A stretch of DNA of 64,000 nt from assembly GCA_018873225.1 (NCBI GenBank), contig JAEILZ010000001.1:3286001-3350000 (forward strand), in the 5' to 3' direction. Of this stretch, positions 1 to 11,235 are shown piece after piece (position 1 is the stretch's first letter; each line of letters begins with the position of its first letter). The translations under genes and the position numbers were made by a program. This DNA comes from [Phialemoniopsis] sp. UDSM-2020 (Eukaryota; Ascomycota; Sordariomycetes; Thyridiales; Thyridiaceae). The notes beneath the pieces are model-generated. The model was not told the origin of the DNA. It made no database searches and saw nothing but the letters and a program-made list of their open reading frames with translations.

Positions 1-728
1 TGGTATTCACTCGAGCATGTCCCGCTACATCCGCCGTGCCTTCGCCGAGCAGCCCAACGCCGACCTCGTCATCATCGGCGAGAAGTGCCGATCCCAGCTC
101 CAGCGTACCAACAACCAGGACATCGTCCTCAACTTCGCCGGTGTTGGCAAGGACATTCCCACCTTTGCCGATGCCCAGGCCATCGCCGACCAGGTCGTCC
201 AGCTCCCCACCGAGTACGCCTCCATCAAGATCCTCTACAACAAGTTCGTCAACGCCCAGACGTACGAGGGCGCCATTGTTGAGGCATTTTCTGAGGAGGC
301 TATCGCTGCTTCTCGTGAGTTCTTCCCGTCTTGTCTACGTCTGAGAATTAAGCTGGGATGAAATGAATGCTAATGCGCGATTTCTTGCACGATAGCCAAC
401 TTCTCCGCTTTCGAGGTCGACGAGGAGCTCCTCGCCAACCTCCGCGAGTACTCTCTCGCCAACTCTCTGTTCTGGGCTCTTGCCGAGGGCCACGCCTGCG
501 AGCAGTCTGCCCGTCGCAACGCTATGGACGTAAGTGCTCACCTGTCTTATGGTTGGAAACAATTTGAGGGCTTTGATGGCTGACATACTCGTGATATAGA
601 ACGCCTCCAAGAACGCTGGTGACATGATCCAAAGGTACCAGATTCTCTTCAACCGTACCCGCCAGGCCGTCATTACCGGCGAGTTGGTTGAGATTATCAC
701 TGGTGCCACTGCCTCGGCCGACATGTAA
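1..728 (+). CDS. ATP3: ATP synthase F1 subunit gamma, mitochondrial (3' part)
   Basis: This is the C-terminal part of the central rotor-stalk subunit gamma of mitochondrial F1Fo-ATP synthase, which couples proton flow to catalysis in the alpha3beta3 head. The 5' end lies outside the window. The frame opens with GIHSS, the end of the conserved GLCGGIHSS segment of the family, so the ATG at 17 is internal. Exons are 1-314, 396-529 and 600-728, with introns of 81 nt (GTGAGT...ATAG) and 70 nt (GTAAGT...ATAG). About 191 residues are visible. The last exon carries the conserved C-terminal helix (DNASKNAG then [16 protein letters not shown]), which runs up the rotor axis. Stop TAA is at 726-728. The gene converges on the LSD1 gene. 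Only the missing N-terminus is uncertain. Confidence 0.95.
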
Positions 729-1261
729 AAAGCCTAAAATCGCTGTCGAGTGTGGTGGATGAGCTGCGGACCAGGAGAGAGAGAGAGAGTTCAGCGTGCA
801 TGCAGGTGTGCGTCTGTGTGAGGCCGAAGATGGAAAATGCAGAACTTTGTTCTACCTTCCCTTTGTATCAAAGACATCATCAAGGCCTCTCTTGGACAGG
901 AGGCGAGAAGCCTATCGCTTTTTCCATCTTGTCCATATCTGTACCAAAGATCGTAGAATAAAGCCGTTATTTTACCTTTCCCCCACTTGGACCTGGCCAT
1001 CACTTGCTGTGCATTCTAACTGTAGCAGCATGAATTATGTTTCATTTACGGATAGACCGTTGTTACACAGAGTCGGTCTACCAGAGGTCACCTCCTGTCA
1101 GGAATAGTCCTCGACTAGCATCCATATATCAAAAACAAGCCCAGCCCATCCCATGACCCGAAAGATCCCATTTTCACCAAGCAACTAATGACTAGAATAC
1201 GGCAAGTCAAACAACAAGTATGCACCCTCGACACCTGGCCAAATGTTTGATCGACCCCAAG
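729..1261. other. Convergent intergenic region (3' UTRs)
   Basis: This spacer lies between two convergent stop codons. It holds the AATAAA at 957 and no reading frame with family motifs. It is expected to contain both 3' UTRs. Confidence 0.6.
957..962 (+). promoter_or_regulatory. Possible poly(A) signal of the ATP synthase gamma gene
   Basis: A canonical AATAAA hexamer lies 229 bases after the stop codon. Fungal poly(A) signals are often degenerate, so this rests only on the motif and its position. Confidence 0.4.
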
Positions 1262-4200
1262 CTACTGTCCCTCCGTCATCTCGACATCACTGTCGCTCTC
1301 TGCGTAGCTCTCCACAGCAGCTTTGGTTCTTCTCCTGCCACTGCTGCCGCCCTTCTCTCCCCCCGCCGCTGAAGCCGCCGCCGTCGTAGCAGCGACCTCC
1401 TCCGGCCCTGGCACACTGGGGTGCTCCTTCTCGTACTGCGCCCTGACCTCGAGCGCCCGCGCGTCCCACTCGGCCGCCGCAGCGTTGAACGCTACCATCG
1501 CCTGGGCATAGCTCTTCTTCTGTTCTTCGGCCTGCTGCTCGTACGGCTTGCGCTCCTCGGGCCCGGCCTCCTTCCACATCTTCGAGGTCATGACGCGCAC
1601 CTCGTTGGGCACGGGCTTGCCCTTGCCCGGCCGCCGCCCTTCTTCGCAGCGCTTGCGCGCCAGGTCGAAGTTGGCCTTGTTGAAAAGCAGGTACGCGTTG
1701 CCGGCGAGCTTGGGCGGCTTGAGCGGCCTGTCACCGAGGCGGGCCTGGATGTGCTGCCATATCTCCATTTCGTATGCCTCGAGGCGGGCCTGTTGCGGGT
1801 CCTTACGATCCTCTGAGGCCTTGCGTTTGAGGGCGAGGGAAGCGGATTCTCGAGGCCTGATCAGTGGCACAGGCACTTCGATGGGTCCCAGCATAGCGTC
1901 CAGAACCTCGGACGCCGCTCGCAGGCCGGACATGTATGCTCCATGTACCGTGGCCGGGTGCGTACCGATGGTGTGCTCGCCAGCAAAATATAGATTGCCC
2001 ACTGAGCGAGCCATGAGATCATAGTCGTCGGCCTTCATATTGGCGCCGGCGGACGAATAGCTACCCCGAGCGAATTTGTCCGAAGTCCACCTCGTAACAA
2101 TGAACTCCAGGGGCGCTGGCACCCTTGCTCCGAATACACTGCGCAGGACGTCTGTGGCCTCATTGAGCAGATCATCGTTACAGCTCTGCTCAGTATCGAA
2201 GCCAGCCTCGCCCGCCATCAAAGCAATAAGACAGGGCATTCCGGTGGTATGTGTGACATTGAACCATTGGAACATCCGCCCTCGCTGAGACGAATAGTCA
2301 CGCTGATTGAGACTCGAGCGATTCTTCGGGTTTCGCAATACCCCAAAGATGTCTCTATCCTCATCCCAGAAAGCCTCCTTGTAGACCAGTACCAATTTGT
2401 TGAGCACGCCGAATCCGAGTCTGTTGATGACGTCTGACTTCCATGTAGGGACCGGAGGGTCAAGTTCGACATTGCCATGCTTGAGGACGCCAAGTGGTAT
2501 CGTGTTCACAACATAGTCGGCCTCCACCGTAAATCCATCCTCGCACTCAATAGTTGCTTGGTGCGAGCTATCTGTGCTGTACTTGATCTTCTTCACCGGC
2601 GACCGCTGGCGGATCTTGAGAGGAGATGGCAGAAGCGCGAGTCCCCGGGGTACTGTCTGATAACCCCCGACGACCATGGTGTGCTTGCCTTCCCATTCAT
2701 TGCCGGCGTCAATGTCCCATCCTTGAAGGCTGAGCTGGCTGTAGTCGATAGCATTGCTATACTCCAAGTTGGCAATATGCCAGTTGATGAGGCGAAAGTC
2801 CTGCGAGTTCAGGTCCACCACGTCTTTGTACTGCATGATGGCATCATCTACAACCGATCCAAGCGTCGCATTCGGTGCCTTGGTTGCATACTCCAAGTCG
2901 ATATCTTTATCCTCATTCACACCAGCCTTCAAAGCCCACCCCATTAGCTTTGCCTTGTAGGCAGCTTTCAGGCTCCCTGGCGTACCAGGCTCCATGTGAA
3001 CCCGGCCCGTAACCCGGTCTGATGATACTGGAACAAGGCTCACAGGTGAGGACACGTTCTGTTGAGCGACCGATGGTGCAAACGGCTGCGCTGCAGTCGT
3101 TTCTTCAACATAACTGATGCTCTTCACAACTTCTGCAGAGCTATCCTTTCCTTCATCCATGAGATCCCTATTCCCTTCGATGATCTTCGCAGGCGCTGTC
3201 TTGAATTTGTATTCGCTCACACGATCTAGGCAATCGTTATACAGCTTCTCAACCGCCAGATCGCGAACCGAATCCACCGGTTTTCCGTTCGAGTCGTATA
3301 TTGTGGTTTCGGGAAGCAGAGCGTGATAACCGAGATGAAGCTGCCCTCTGACGAGAATGTCCATGGGATTGCCCCGGTCGAATCCCGTGATGATCATGCC
3401 TCCCATCTCTGCAGTACACCTCTTGTCTTCAAATTCGGGGGCAGGTTTGTCTGGCTTCGACTCAAATGCTCGGGAATACACCCTTCCACCAACTCGATTC
3501 CTGCCTTCTAAAACGATGACCTCGGGGGGTTCTTCTCCAAGCTCGGAGAATCTTCTCGCGTACTGCTTGAAAAGACCTTCCAGTTGCCGGGCACAACCAA
3601 GGCCGGACATTCCAGCGCCAATCACGGCAACCCGCTTCCTTCTCTTCGGAGGAGCTTCTTTGGTCGGCTTCTTACGTGACTGTCGAATCTCCACACAACC
3701 AAAGTTGATGTAGCCTCGTCGGACAAGCCAGTCGTAGCAAACACTTGCGACATCAAACCACCTCATGTCCCTAGCACAGCCGATAGCCTCTTCGCGTCGG
3801 ACACCCATCTGAGGATTGGTGATCCACAATCTCAAGATGCCATTTCGAATATTCAGATATGTCGTGACTTGAGCGTGGCTGATGTGATTGCGCAGGAGCG
3901 TATACTCCTCGTTGTGCAGAGCATATGGGTTCAGCCTCGAAGACTCGGCAGCAGCCACACACTGCATGGCATAGTCTTGGGCCGACAAGTCTACGGGTAT
4001 GGACACTCTCGGGCGGACATTGTAGCGTCGTCTAACTACAGGACGCTTCTCCACAACGGGGACCGGCAATGGCTGCGGTGTGGTCGGTGCGATGTGATCT
4101 TTCGAGCTGTCAACATCCTTTGAGCCGTCGACGTCCTTCGAACTGTCAACGTCGACAGGGGTGGTAGCCTTTGTAGATGGGATAGATGACAGTTCAGATT

Positions 4201-4762
4201 GATCTGTCATCGCCGACAAGGAAGAGTCGAGCGATATACCAGCCTCTGCATTCATGGCTGGCAGCTGCAGCTGCTCCTTCTCGGGCTCCTCATTTGAAGG
4301 TTGCTTCGCCTCAGGTTCCGGGTCGGGAAGGGCACTGAAAATGAAATCAAGTTAATTAGAGTTTGGAGTTGTCCTAATCAAAACAATTGAAGCACATAAA
4401 TACGTCGGAAAATGAAGCTTCGGCTTTGGACTGGTGGGGGCTTACTGCGTGGGTTCTGCGGGTTCTTCCATGATATCCTCAGGCTCTGAGCTATCCATAT
4501 CTATGATGTCCATGTCATCGGTACAGACGATGATCTCTGGGATGATTTCCTCGGTGCTGTCCGCCCACGAGTTATTGAAGGTTTCGGGCGTTGGGGAGAT
4601 GTCTGATATGCTGGTAGCGGGAGAAAGAGGTTTGGCGAGGTTAGCGTTGAGAGTTGAGGCGAAGATCTTTGAGGAGTGAGATTTCGTCTTATGCGTGGTT
4701 TTGAGGAGCCGCTTTCCAAGTCCACTGTCTTTTCCAGATCGATCCCGCAAGCTGGATCTCAT
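1262..4762 (-). CDS. lsd1: Lysine-specific histone demethylase, LSD1/KdmA type, with SWIRM, amine oxidase and HMG box
   Basis: FAD-dependent amine oxidase expected to demethylate mono- and dimethyl lysine on histone H3 in the nucleus. Exons are 4762-4446 and 4334-1262, joined by a 111-nt GTAAGC...TTTCAG intron, giving about 1129 aa. Order: acidic, Ser-rich N-terminus (1-220) with a small DVDSSKD/DVDGSKD repeat; SWIRM domain (about 227-322, ending in CYDWLVRRGYINFG); FAD dinucleotide motif VIGAGMSGLG (about 343); amine oxidase core with the LNKLVLVY segment that holds the FAD-contacting Lys; C-terminal FAGEHT motif; HMG-type box (about 970-1065). The animal Tower insertion is not evident, while the HMG box matches the fungal architecture (S. 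pombe Lsd1/2, Aspergillus KdmA). The ATG at 4255 is internal: the frame runs back across the intron acceptor to the first exon. Confidence 0.93.
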
Positions 4763-5688
4763 CGTATCTAGTTTCGGCTTGTGGTATCGTCGCGGTTCAG
4801 TTGATATAAAGGGAAGGGGGCGGGCATCGACAAGCCGGCCAACTGTCTGGTTCCATCCAAAGTATCACAGCCCACACCAGCCGATATTATTGATGTATCA
4901 TGTCCAATTTTCATGAGTCTATACGGTAAAGCCTAAACATGGTCTATCAGCGTCGTTTCCCATTCAATCTTGTAATTTTTAATTGGGATATAAGAGCCAT
5001 GAGAGCAGTGCTTCGATCATCCGCACAGTGCGAATGGAACTCACCTGGACATATGCCCTGTTCGCAGGCCAGGGTTAGACTGCGTGCCGACAACTACTAC
5101 TTGTTCGATTGCATCGACTACAAGTAACGGACAAGAATTGGAGATATAGGCTGGGAAGAAATGTTCTGGGCCCGGTATATTTTACTCAATCGTTGAGATT
5201 GACGTTCAATTCGAGCCATCCCGGGCCGGAAAACTGATACGATTCAGAACGCATCACGTGAGTGCCCTTGCAAGCAACCCCCTCACACCGTCCATCGAAT
5301 GATGCCAATCAGTAAGTTCACATGTCCAATTCCGCATGTCTACTTCGCGACAGCATTCAGGCATCGATCCGTTCTTACTACCTACCTAGTAGGTATCTAC
5401 TCTCTTATGCACATTTACAGCCCATTCCTCAGCATGTGATGAAACAAGTCCAGGGACGATCAATAATCAGCAGGTACTCGCAAGCCCCAATCGAGGCCGT
5501 CGCCTTTCCTAGGTTACAACCCCGCGGTATGAAGACCTTGTCTTAGCTAGGCTCTCGTCATCCTCTAGGCTTTGTATATACTGTATCTCAGTGCGAGAGT
5601 GCGAGGCTCGTGTAGCAAATGTGACAGTACCTGCTAAATCCTGCCTGTATCTCTGCTTCACCAGTATGGTTCTACCCTGTTTCCCCAG
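4763..5688. other. Intergenic region: LSD1 promoter and VPS33 3' flank
   Basis: Both neighbours are on the minus strand. The region carries a TACCTA-N-TAGGTA palindrome at 5383-5395. I see no supported gene. Confidence 0.5.
5383..5395. repeat. Short palindrome TACCTA-G-TAGGTA
   Basis: Perfect 6-bp arms around one base. It is one of at least nine related inverted repeats in the spacers of this window. Confidence 0.7.
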
Positions 5689-7866
5689 TTATGCCGCCTG
5701 ACTGCTATTTTCTTTCTGAAACGATCCTGTCTCGGTGGCCGCCTGAATAATCTTGTCTCCGCTAATGATTGACGTGGTGCAGATGACGATGTTCCGTCTC
5801 TCTGTTGAGAAATGTGTTAGTCCATACCTCACACGATCAGAAGGTGGGATTTCGAAACCAACCTTCCTCCTGCTTAGCAATGAAGCGAAGAGCAGCAATC
5901 TCCGTAAATGTGACACCGCCGACTAGGACGACAAACACGGTCTTTTTGTTGCCGTTTCCAGACAACAAAGCCCGCGCCTTGACCGCCTTATCCTCACCCT
6001 TCTGTAACTCGTCGAACGTTTGACCTCGGGCATGTTTGACAGCCTCGTCAAAGCCCCTCCATCCCTGCGTACCTCCAGTGACGCCGTTGCCTTTAGTGAT
6101 CGTGAGGAGATACTGTTTCTGTAGAATGCATTGTACGAGCCGGATAGAAAGAGGGGCGTATCCGCTATATACGTAGGCGATGTCGTTGGGATCGTGCTCG
6201 TTCACCTCATCAACAATCAGTCGCAGCTGCTTTCGGAGGTAGGTATAATTCGTCTTTGTACCCGTCGCTCCAGCAGATCCTGTCATCGGAATCATGGACG
6301 CCAGTGGGGATGAGCGTGAAAGGAACATCTGCAGTTTTTCCAGGTTCTGCAAAGTGAGAAGATGCTGATAGCCATAGCCTTCGAGCACCAGGCGCCGAAA
6401 GTGGTCGAACTCTTTTGTCTTGATACCACCCGAGATGCACGAGTACACACAGAGGAGACGGAGAACTTCGGGTAGGGGCGTATCGCGAGCAATCAGTTCT
6501 TCGATAGCCTCGAACTGGGTGGACGGGTCTGCACCGGCAGCAAGATTCTGTTGCACCTCTAACAGACTACTGAACTGGTCTGTCCTTGTATATTTGATAA
6601 TAGCTTCAGCCAGACCGGTATGAATGTGAAGGCTCGCTTGTTCGGCTTGATAACCAGGTAGCTTCTGGACAAAGGCCTTCAGCTCGGCTGTCGTTTTTGT
6701 ATTGTGTCTACTCTCGTAATCGCTCGCCAGACGCCGAGCCACTTTGTTCAGTAGAGTCCCAACGATGGCAAAGTTTGTGTCGCGCAACTGCTCAAAAAGC
6801 TTATCGGAAGAGTCCAATTGAACTTTTCGTTTCCTCGATTGTGTGTCGGTGTCGACGGCGCTCGAAGTGCTTTGGGATGCGGATTGAGATGATGCGCTAA
6901 CAATTGTCGAGTCGACTTCAGTCTGGTTGTTTTGGATACCAAAGACCTCATCTATCAAGCCCTCATACGTCAGTTGGGTGAGCAGTGGCGTGACGAGGTC
7001 CACCTCGCGATCGATGATGATGACGCTCTCCATGGTGGTACTTGGGCTCAGCCCAGCCCTGTTGGTCTCACTCGCATCCTCACCGGCGAGCAACTCCTGC
7101 CTCATACGTGAAAGCAGCTCGGCCACCCGCTTTGCGTTGTCGCCTTTTCCGATCATGCGCGGGAAGAGGCCATGCTTCTGTTGAACCTCCATGAGGGCCT
7201 TGGCAAGGAGAAAGGTAGGGGTGGGATCTTTAGAGAGGTATAAATCTTGAAACGAATCTTCGAGTTCGAGCGAGAGGACATCGTTTTCCAAAGGAAAGAA
7301 GTATAGTGGAAGCTCCGCAATGTTCACGTCGCCGAGAACTCCAGCCTCTTCCAGCAGCTTGTCCGACACAAGCGTCCGCCTCGGCACCCAGAAAATGTGA
7401 AATTCATGACCCGTTTGGCTCTCACGTTGGAGTCGGCGAATTTGGTCTACAATGGATTTAGCAAGATATTCCGCCAACAACCGCATGCTATTGTGGTAGG
7501 ACAAGGGGCTCAGTTTGTCGTCTGGCTTACCGGCGATCGTCTGAGCATGGCGCCCGCATTCTCCCCGCGCAATGAAGATGATATTGCGCTGGCTGGTGTC
7601 GGCGTTCTTATTTTCCAGGAAGAAAAACTTGTCTACACCATATTCTTGCAGGGTTGAGACCTTGACAAAGGTGCCGATGGGACCGGCAAGGCTCTTCTCA
7701 AGGACAATGTTCTTTTTACCGCGCACCTATGCCATCATAGTCAGAACTGTTGCGGGCTTGGATGCGACAGCGAGGCAGCCTTACTTACGCCCTCGAGTAG
7801 ATAAAGGAGGTCCTTTCGGGCCTTGTCCCTGATCTGAGCACTGTCAAACCCTACATGAGGAGCCAT
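5689..7866 (-). CDS. VPS33: Vacuolar protein sorting-associated protein 33 (Sec1/Munc18 family)
   Basis: SM-family core subunit of the HOPS and CORVET tethering complexes. It binds SNAREs and promotes fusion at endosomes and the vacuole. Exons are 7866-7789, 7726-5863 and 5801-5689, giving 684 aa. The first intron (61 nt, GTAAGT) follows 26 codons. The second intron (GTTGGT...CAACAG) restores the C-terminal KQEEERRNIVICTTSIISG strand typical of Vps33. Other family marks are SVIIIDREVDLVTPLLTQLTYEGLIDE in the middle (the SM DR-D-TPLLTQ motif, about residue 230) and the C-terminal VFVVLVGGVTFTEIAALRF block. Reading on through the last intron gives a false end at 5837. The start ATG at 7864-7866 begins MAPHVGFD. 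Confidence 0.95.
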
Positions 7867-8829
7867 TGTGTGCTCTCCATGAGGATAGTGTGTGCCGTCG
7901 AATGAAGCTGGACAGAAAGCCGAGCTCTGTGAGGTGTGTGCCTGGTGTGTGAGCTGGAAGCCAAGCCAAAGCACTGGAAATTGGAGCTACCTACTCCTAG
8001 GCCGGGACGTCATCACGCGGCGCGGTCTTCTGGGTGTTTCTGGTTAGCACCACACCACCAATCGATAACTAAAGTACCCATCCTGAGCGATAGGTGGTGC
8101 TCCAGTCAGATGTGGGTCCCAACACCTCCAGCTCATGGCAAGTACTTACGTAGAAAACACCAAAGAAACAACCTCTCTTGATGAAACACATACTTGCTGG
8201 TACCTTCAAATCAAGCTCATATATCACTCTAAAAAACCTCACCTGTTTTTTTTTATACCACAAACCTTGCATCTATCATGATTCTACTTCGGATCACACC
8301 TGCCCAAGTATTTGATGCACCTAGTTGAGATAAGTACCGAGCCTACCAGACCAGACCAGTAGGCACATGCATCTGGTAGATTTGATATCGGACTGGTTTA
8401 CACCGAAAGCTCTCATTGCCGTCCTTGATCTGGAGCCCATATTCCACTCGTCTATGATCCCAGGGCAAAGCTGACTCGGCAACGAGCAATTACTGTCATT
8501 CATTGACTTTTATGCTCCCACCAATTTCAGTTCACGATATTCAGTGCATGCGAAACTTGTCAATCAGCCTGGCCATGACAACATACATGCTAATATTCAG
8601 TCGCTTTCCCAATATGCTACCGATGTGATTCGTAGATGACGCTACGGTTCAAGAGTCGTTAAAGCCAAATCATAAACGACCCCAACTCCCATCGTGAATG
8701 ACCTTTTCCGTCTGGATCCAAATATGCAATTGCGCAAACCGAACAATCCCCGTGCAGAAATCAAGATTTCGCCAAGCGCCGGCTCAGGAGCAGCAGGTAA
8801 CGACGCTGAAGACGTAAACACTATACATA
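7867..8829. other. Intergenic region: VPS33 promoter and 3' flank of the E2 gene
   Basis: Both neighbours are on the minus strand. The open frames here lack family motifs or plausible splice partners. I see no supported gene or RNA. Confidence 0.5.
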
Positions 8830-9439
8830 TCAGACGGTATTATCGTGGTAGTAAAAGTCGATGTCCCTCGGTCGTTGCCGGTTAGCCCGTACAAATTCTT
8901 CGTCACCAGGCGGTCGCTCGTTCTTGGAGTTGCCAGTCAGCATGCTCTGAATGCTCATGCAGACGCTCTCGACATTCTGTACCGGGCTCCAACCCTGTTG
9001 ACCGAGGAGATCTAGGCAGATGATACCGTTGGAGTAGATGTGGGGGTGGATAGGGATCGGACGGTCGGGAACCTTCACAAAGACGACTTCGGGCGCTTCT
9101 ATAGAGGGCGGATGTCAGTTGCATTCTTGTCTTGTGTAAACGTGGTAACCATCGCGACGCAATCGTTGCGCCCCAAAGGAACAGCGTACCAATGGGGTAT
9201 GACGAGCTGAACTTGAATTTCAACCTGTATATCTGGTTGAGATACAACGGGTTTTGGTCGAGCACTCGGATATCCAATAACCAATCTTCAAGATTGTCGG
9301 CGGAAACCAGCTCGATGCCCGGAGGGAGACCGTGATGGATCTATAGCGATTTGCGTCAGTGAATATTGCAATGCTCTTGAGAACAAGACATTCCGACCTT
9401 GGTGAGCTCCTTCTGCAATCGTTTTCCTGCAAAAGCCAT
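8830..9439 (-). CDS. UBE2W: Ubiquitin-conjugating enzyme E2, UBE2W type (S. pombe Ubc16-like)
   Basis: E2 enzyme that carries ubiquitin as a thioester. Animal UBE2W places ubiquitin on protein N-termini, and the fungal homologue may do the same (inference). Exons are 9439-9398, 9340-9190 and 9098-8830, giving 153 aa, close to 151 aa in human. The active-site Cys is Cys92 in HPHIYSNGIICLDLL, followed by GWSPVQNVESVCMSIQSML, the E2 fold segment. The C-terminus ends in DIDFYYHDNTV, matching the W-type tail. It replaces the usual long C-terminal E2 helices. Introns are 57 nt and 91 nt with GT...AG ends, and the frame is continuous. Budding yeast lacks a clear homologue. The start MAFAGKRLQKEL resembles the family N-terminus. 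Confidence 0.92.
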
Positions 9440-11235
9440 AATGGACCGTCCTGGAGTTCGCACCGAGAGCGCGCGCGTCAAGGATCTACGAAAGTAGACC
9501 GTAGGCAAGAAGGGTTGGGTTACTGCGAAATGGCGTGGGGAAGCTAAAGAGGTTTGGCGGGGCGGACTTGGAGGGGGATTAGGAGGGCAAACAGCTCTGA
9601 GATAAGGTTCTAGGCTTTTCTATTACGGGAGGAGAAAAAAAGGACCAATGAGTTTTGGAGAGCTAGAAATATGAGGAGAGAGAGCAAGATTTAATGATCA
9701 GGTATCGTGGATCAGGGTCAGAGGGTGATCAGATCGTGGGCAGGTGTTTCGTGTGCACTTTAAGTGCGCCGGTGGTTTGAAGTCACGAACTTTAGGCACA
9801 GACCCGGGTTCGTGATGCGACACTGCCAAATAGCGTCCTGATGGCAATGGGTACAGTGGTTTGCCACTGCTTTGCTCTACCCACCTCGAGTTGAGGCTAT
9901 CGGCTGTTCACCCAAGCGGCGTGCCTGGAGAAGCGCTACAAATATTATGACTGGTTCATGGAGACGCTGCACGGAAGCACGGCAGTACAAACACCCAACC
10001 CATGCTGAGTCTGGTGTCATGTCTTTCATAAGACCCGCAGCAGCAAAACATTGACTTCCTTGGTACAGTACTGCAAGTAGGGAACTAAAGGAGGCAGGAA
10101 CACATGCATCATGTTTGATCCATCGAACAAGCTGCCTTTGAACTCTTTAGTACTATCTCTTTGAGCTTGGTGACATAGGCTCATTTGTCTTATCAGTGAG
10201 ATCATAACGAGTGGGATAGCATATCTCAAAAGCAGCAGCTGAACGGCTGCCCAGTCCGCCCAATGAACGCCTCTGTAGTGGACTAATAAGTTGAGTCTAA
10301 GGCATTGATGTACCTGGCTAGATGCTCTCCCAGAAGGGCAATAACGGGTACACCGTTGCGTTCGCGGGAAAAACGCCAGCACGGCAGCGAGCGTCTGCCC
10401 GTGGTTACGCCTCGCCTTGTCCAGTCATTGATGGCTCCCTCCGGGACTGAATACTTGGTATGACCAAAAACAAAATATGTGGGTGTGATTTAACCAGTTG
10501 ATCAGCGACCACAGCAGACTGAGATTGTACCTAATACAGCCACGAGGCTGTGCACTTTTTAGCAGCCCCTCAGCCCTGAAAAGGGGCAGCCGATGGAGAC
10601 CTGATGCTAGCGCAAGAAACTGGGCGGGCGGCAGGCAGGCAGCCCGGTAGCGAGTGACGGACATGGATGGATCCCTCAATCAGTTGTGGGGTGGATGTTG
10701 TGTGTGGATGGCCTGGCCGACCCCTCCATCACGGTCGGCACAGGCTGTGCTATGTGCAGCACTGCACTGCACTGCTTCACGACCCGGCCGAGGAAGAATC
10801 GACAAGGCTTATTTGTCGTCTTACCATTCTCACCTCACTCTGTGTGGTTGCAATACTATTTCAAGCCTGACCTCCTCCACACCGCGACCAGTTCCACTGG
10901 CATCACAGGCATTTATTACTGCTCTTTGTCGCATCGTCCCTGACAGGTCCTCACCAACCAGCGGACCCCGCGTGTTACAACCCCTCATCGCATCCACGCC
11001 CAAGCAGAGCTGAACCCGACACCTCGCTCAGCCTTCTCGACTCTCGACTGCCTTAAAGTCTTGTCCTGCATCCTTCACCCGAGAGAACTCCTCAAATTAC
11101 CTCCTGCGCGCTCTAGCATCGACTTTTACTACACGACAGATACGCTTTAGAGCCGAGTGCGAGCTGCGCAACGCTTTCAATCGGCGTCATAGCTTCAGCC
11201 CTTTAGTGGCATTCCCAGACAGACATCGCGCCAAC
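9440..11235. other. Divergent promoter region between the E2 and CaMK genes
   Basis: About 1.8 kb separates two divergent starts. The side near 11000-11235 is C-rich and pyrimidine-rich on the plus strand, as expected for the 5' leader of the kinase gene. Short open frames (for example 10654-11013) show no domain. I see no supported gene. Confidence 0.5.
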
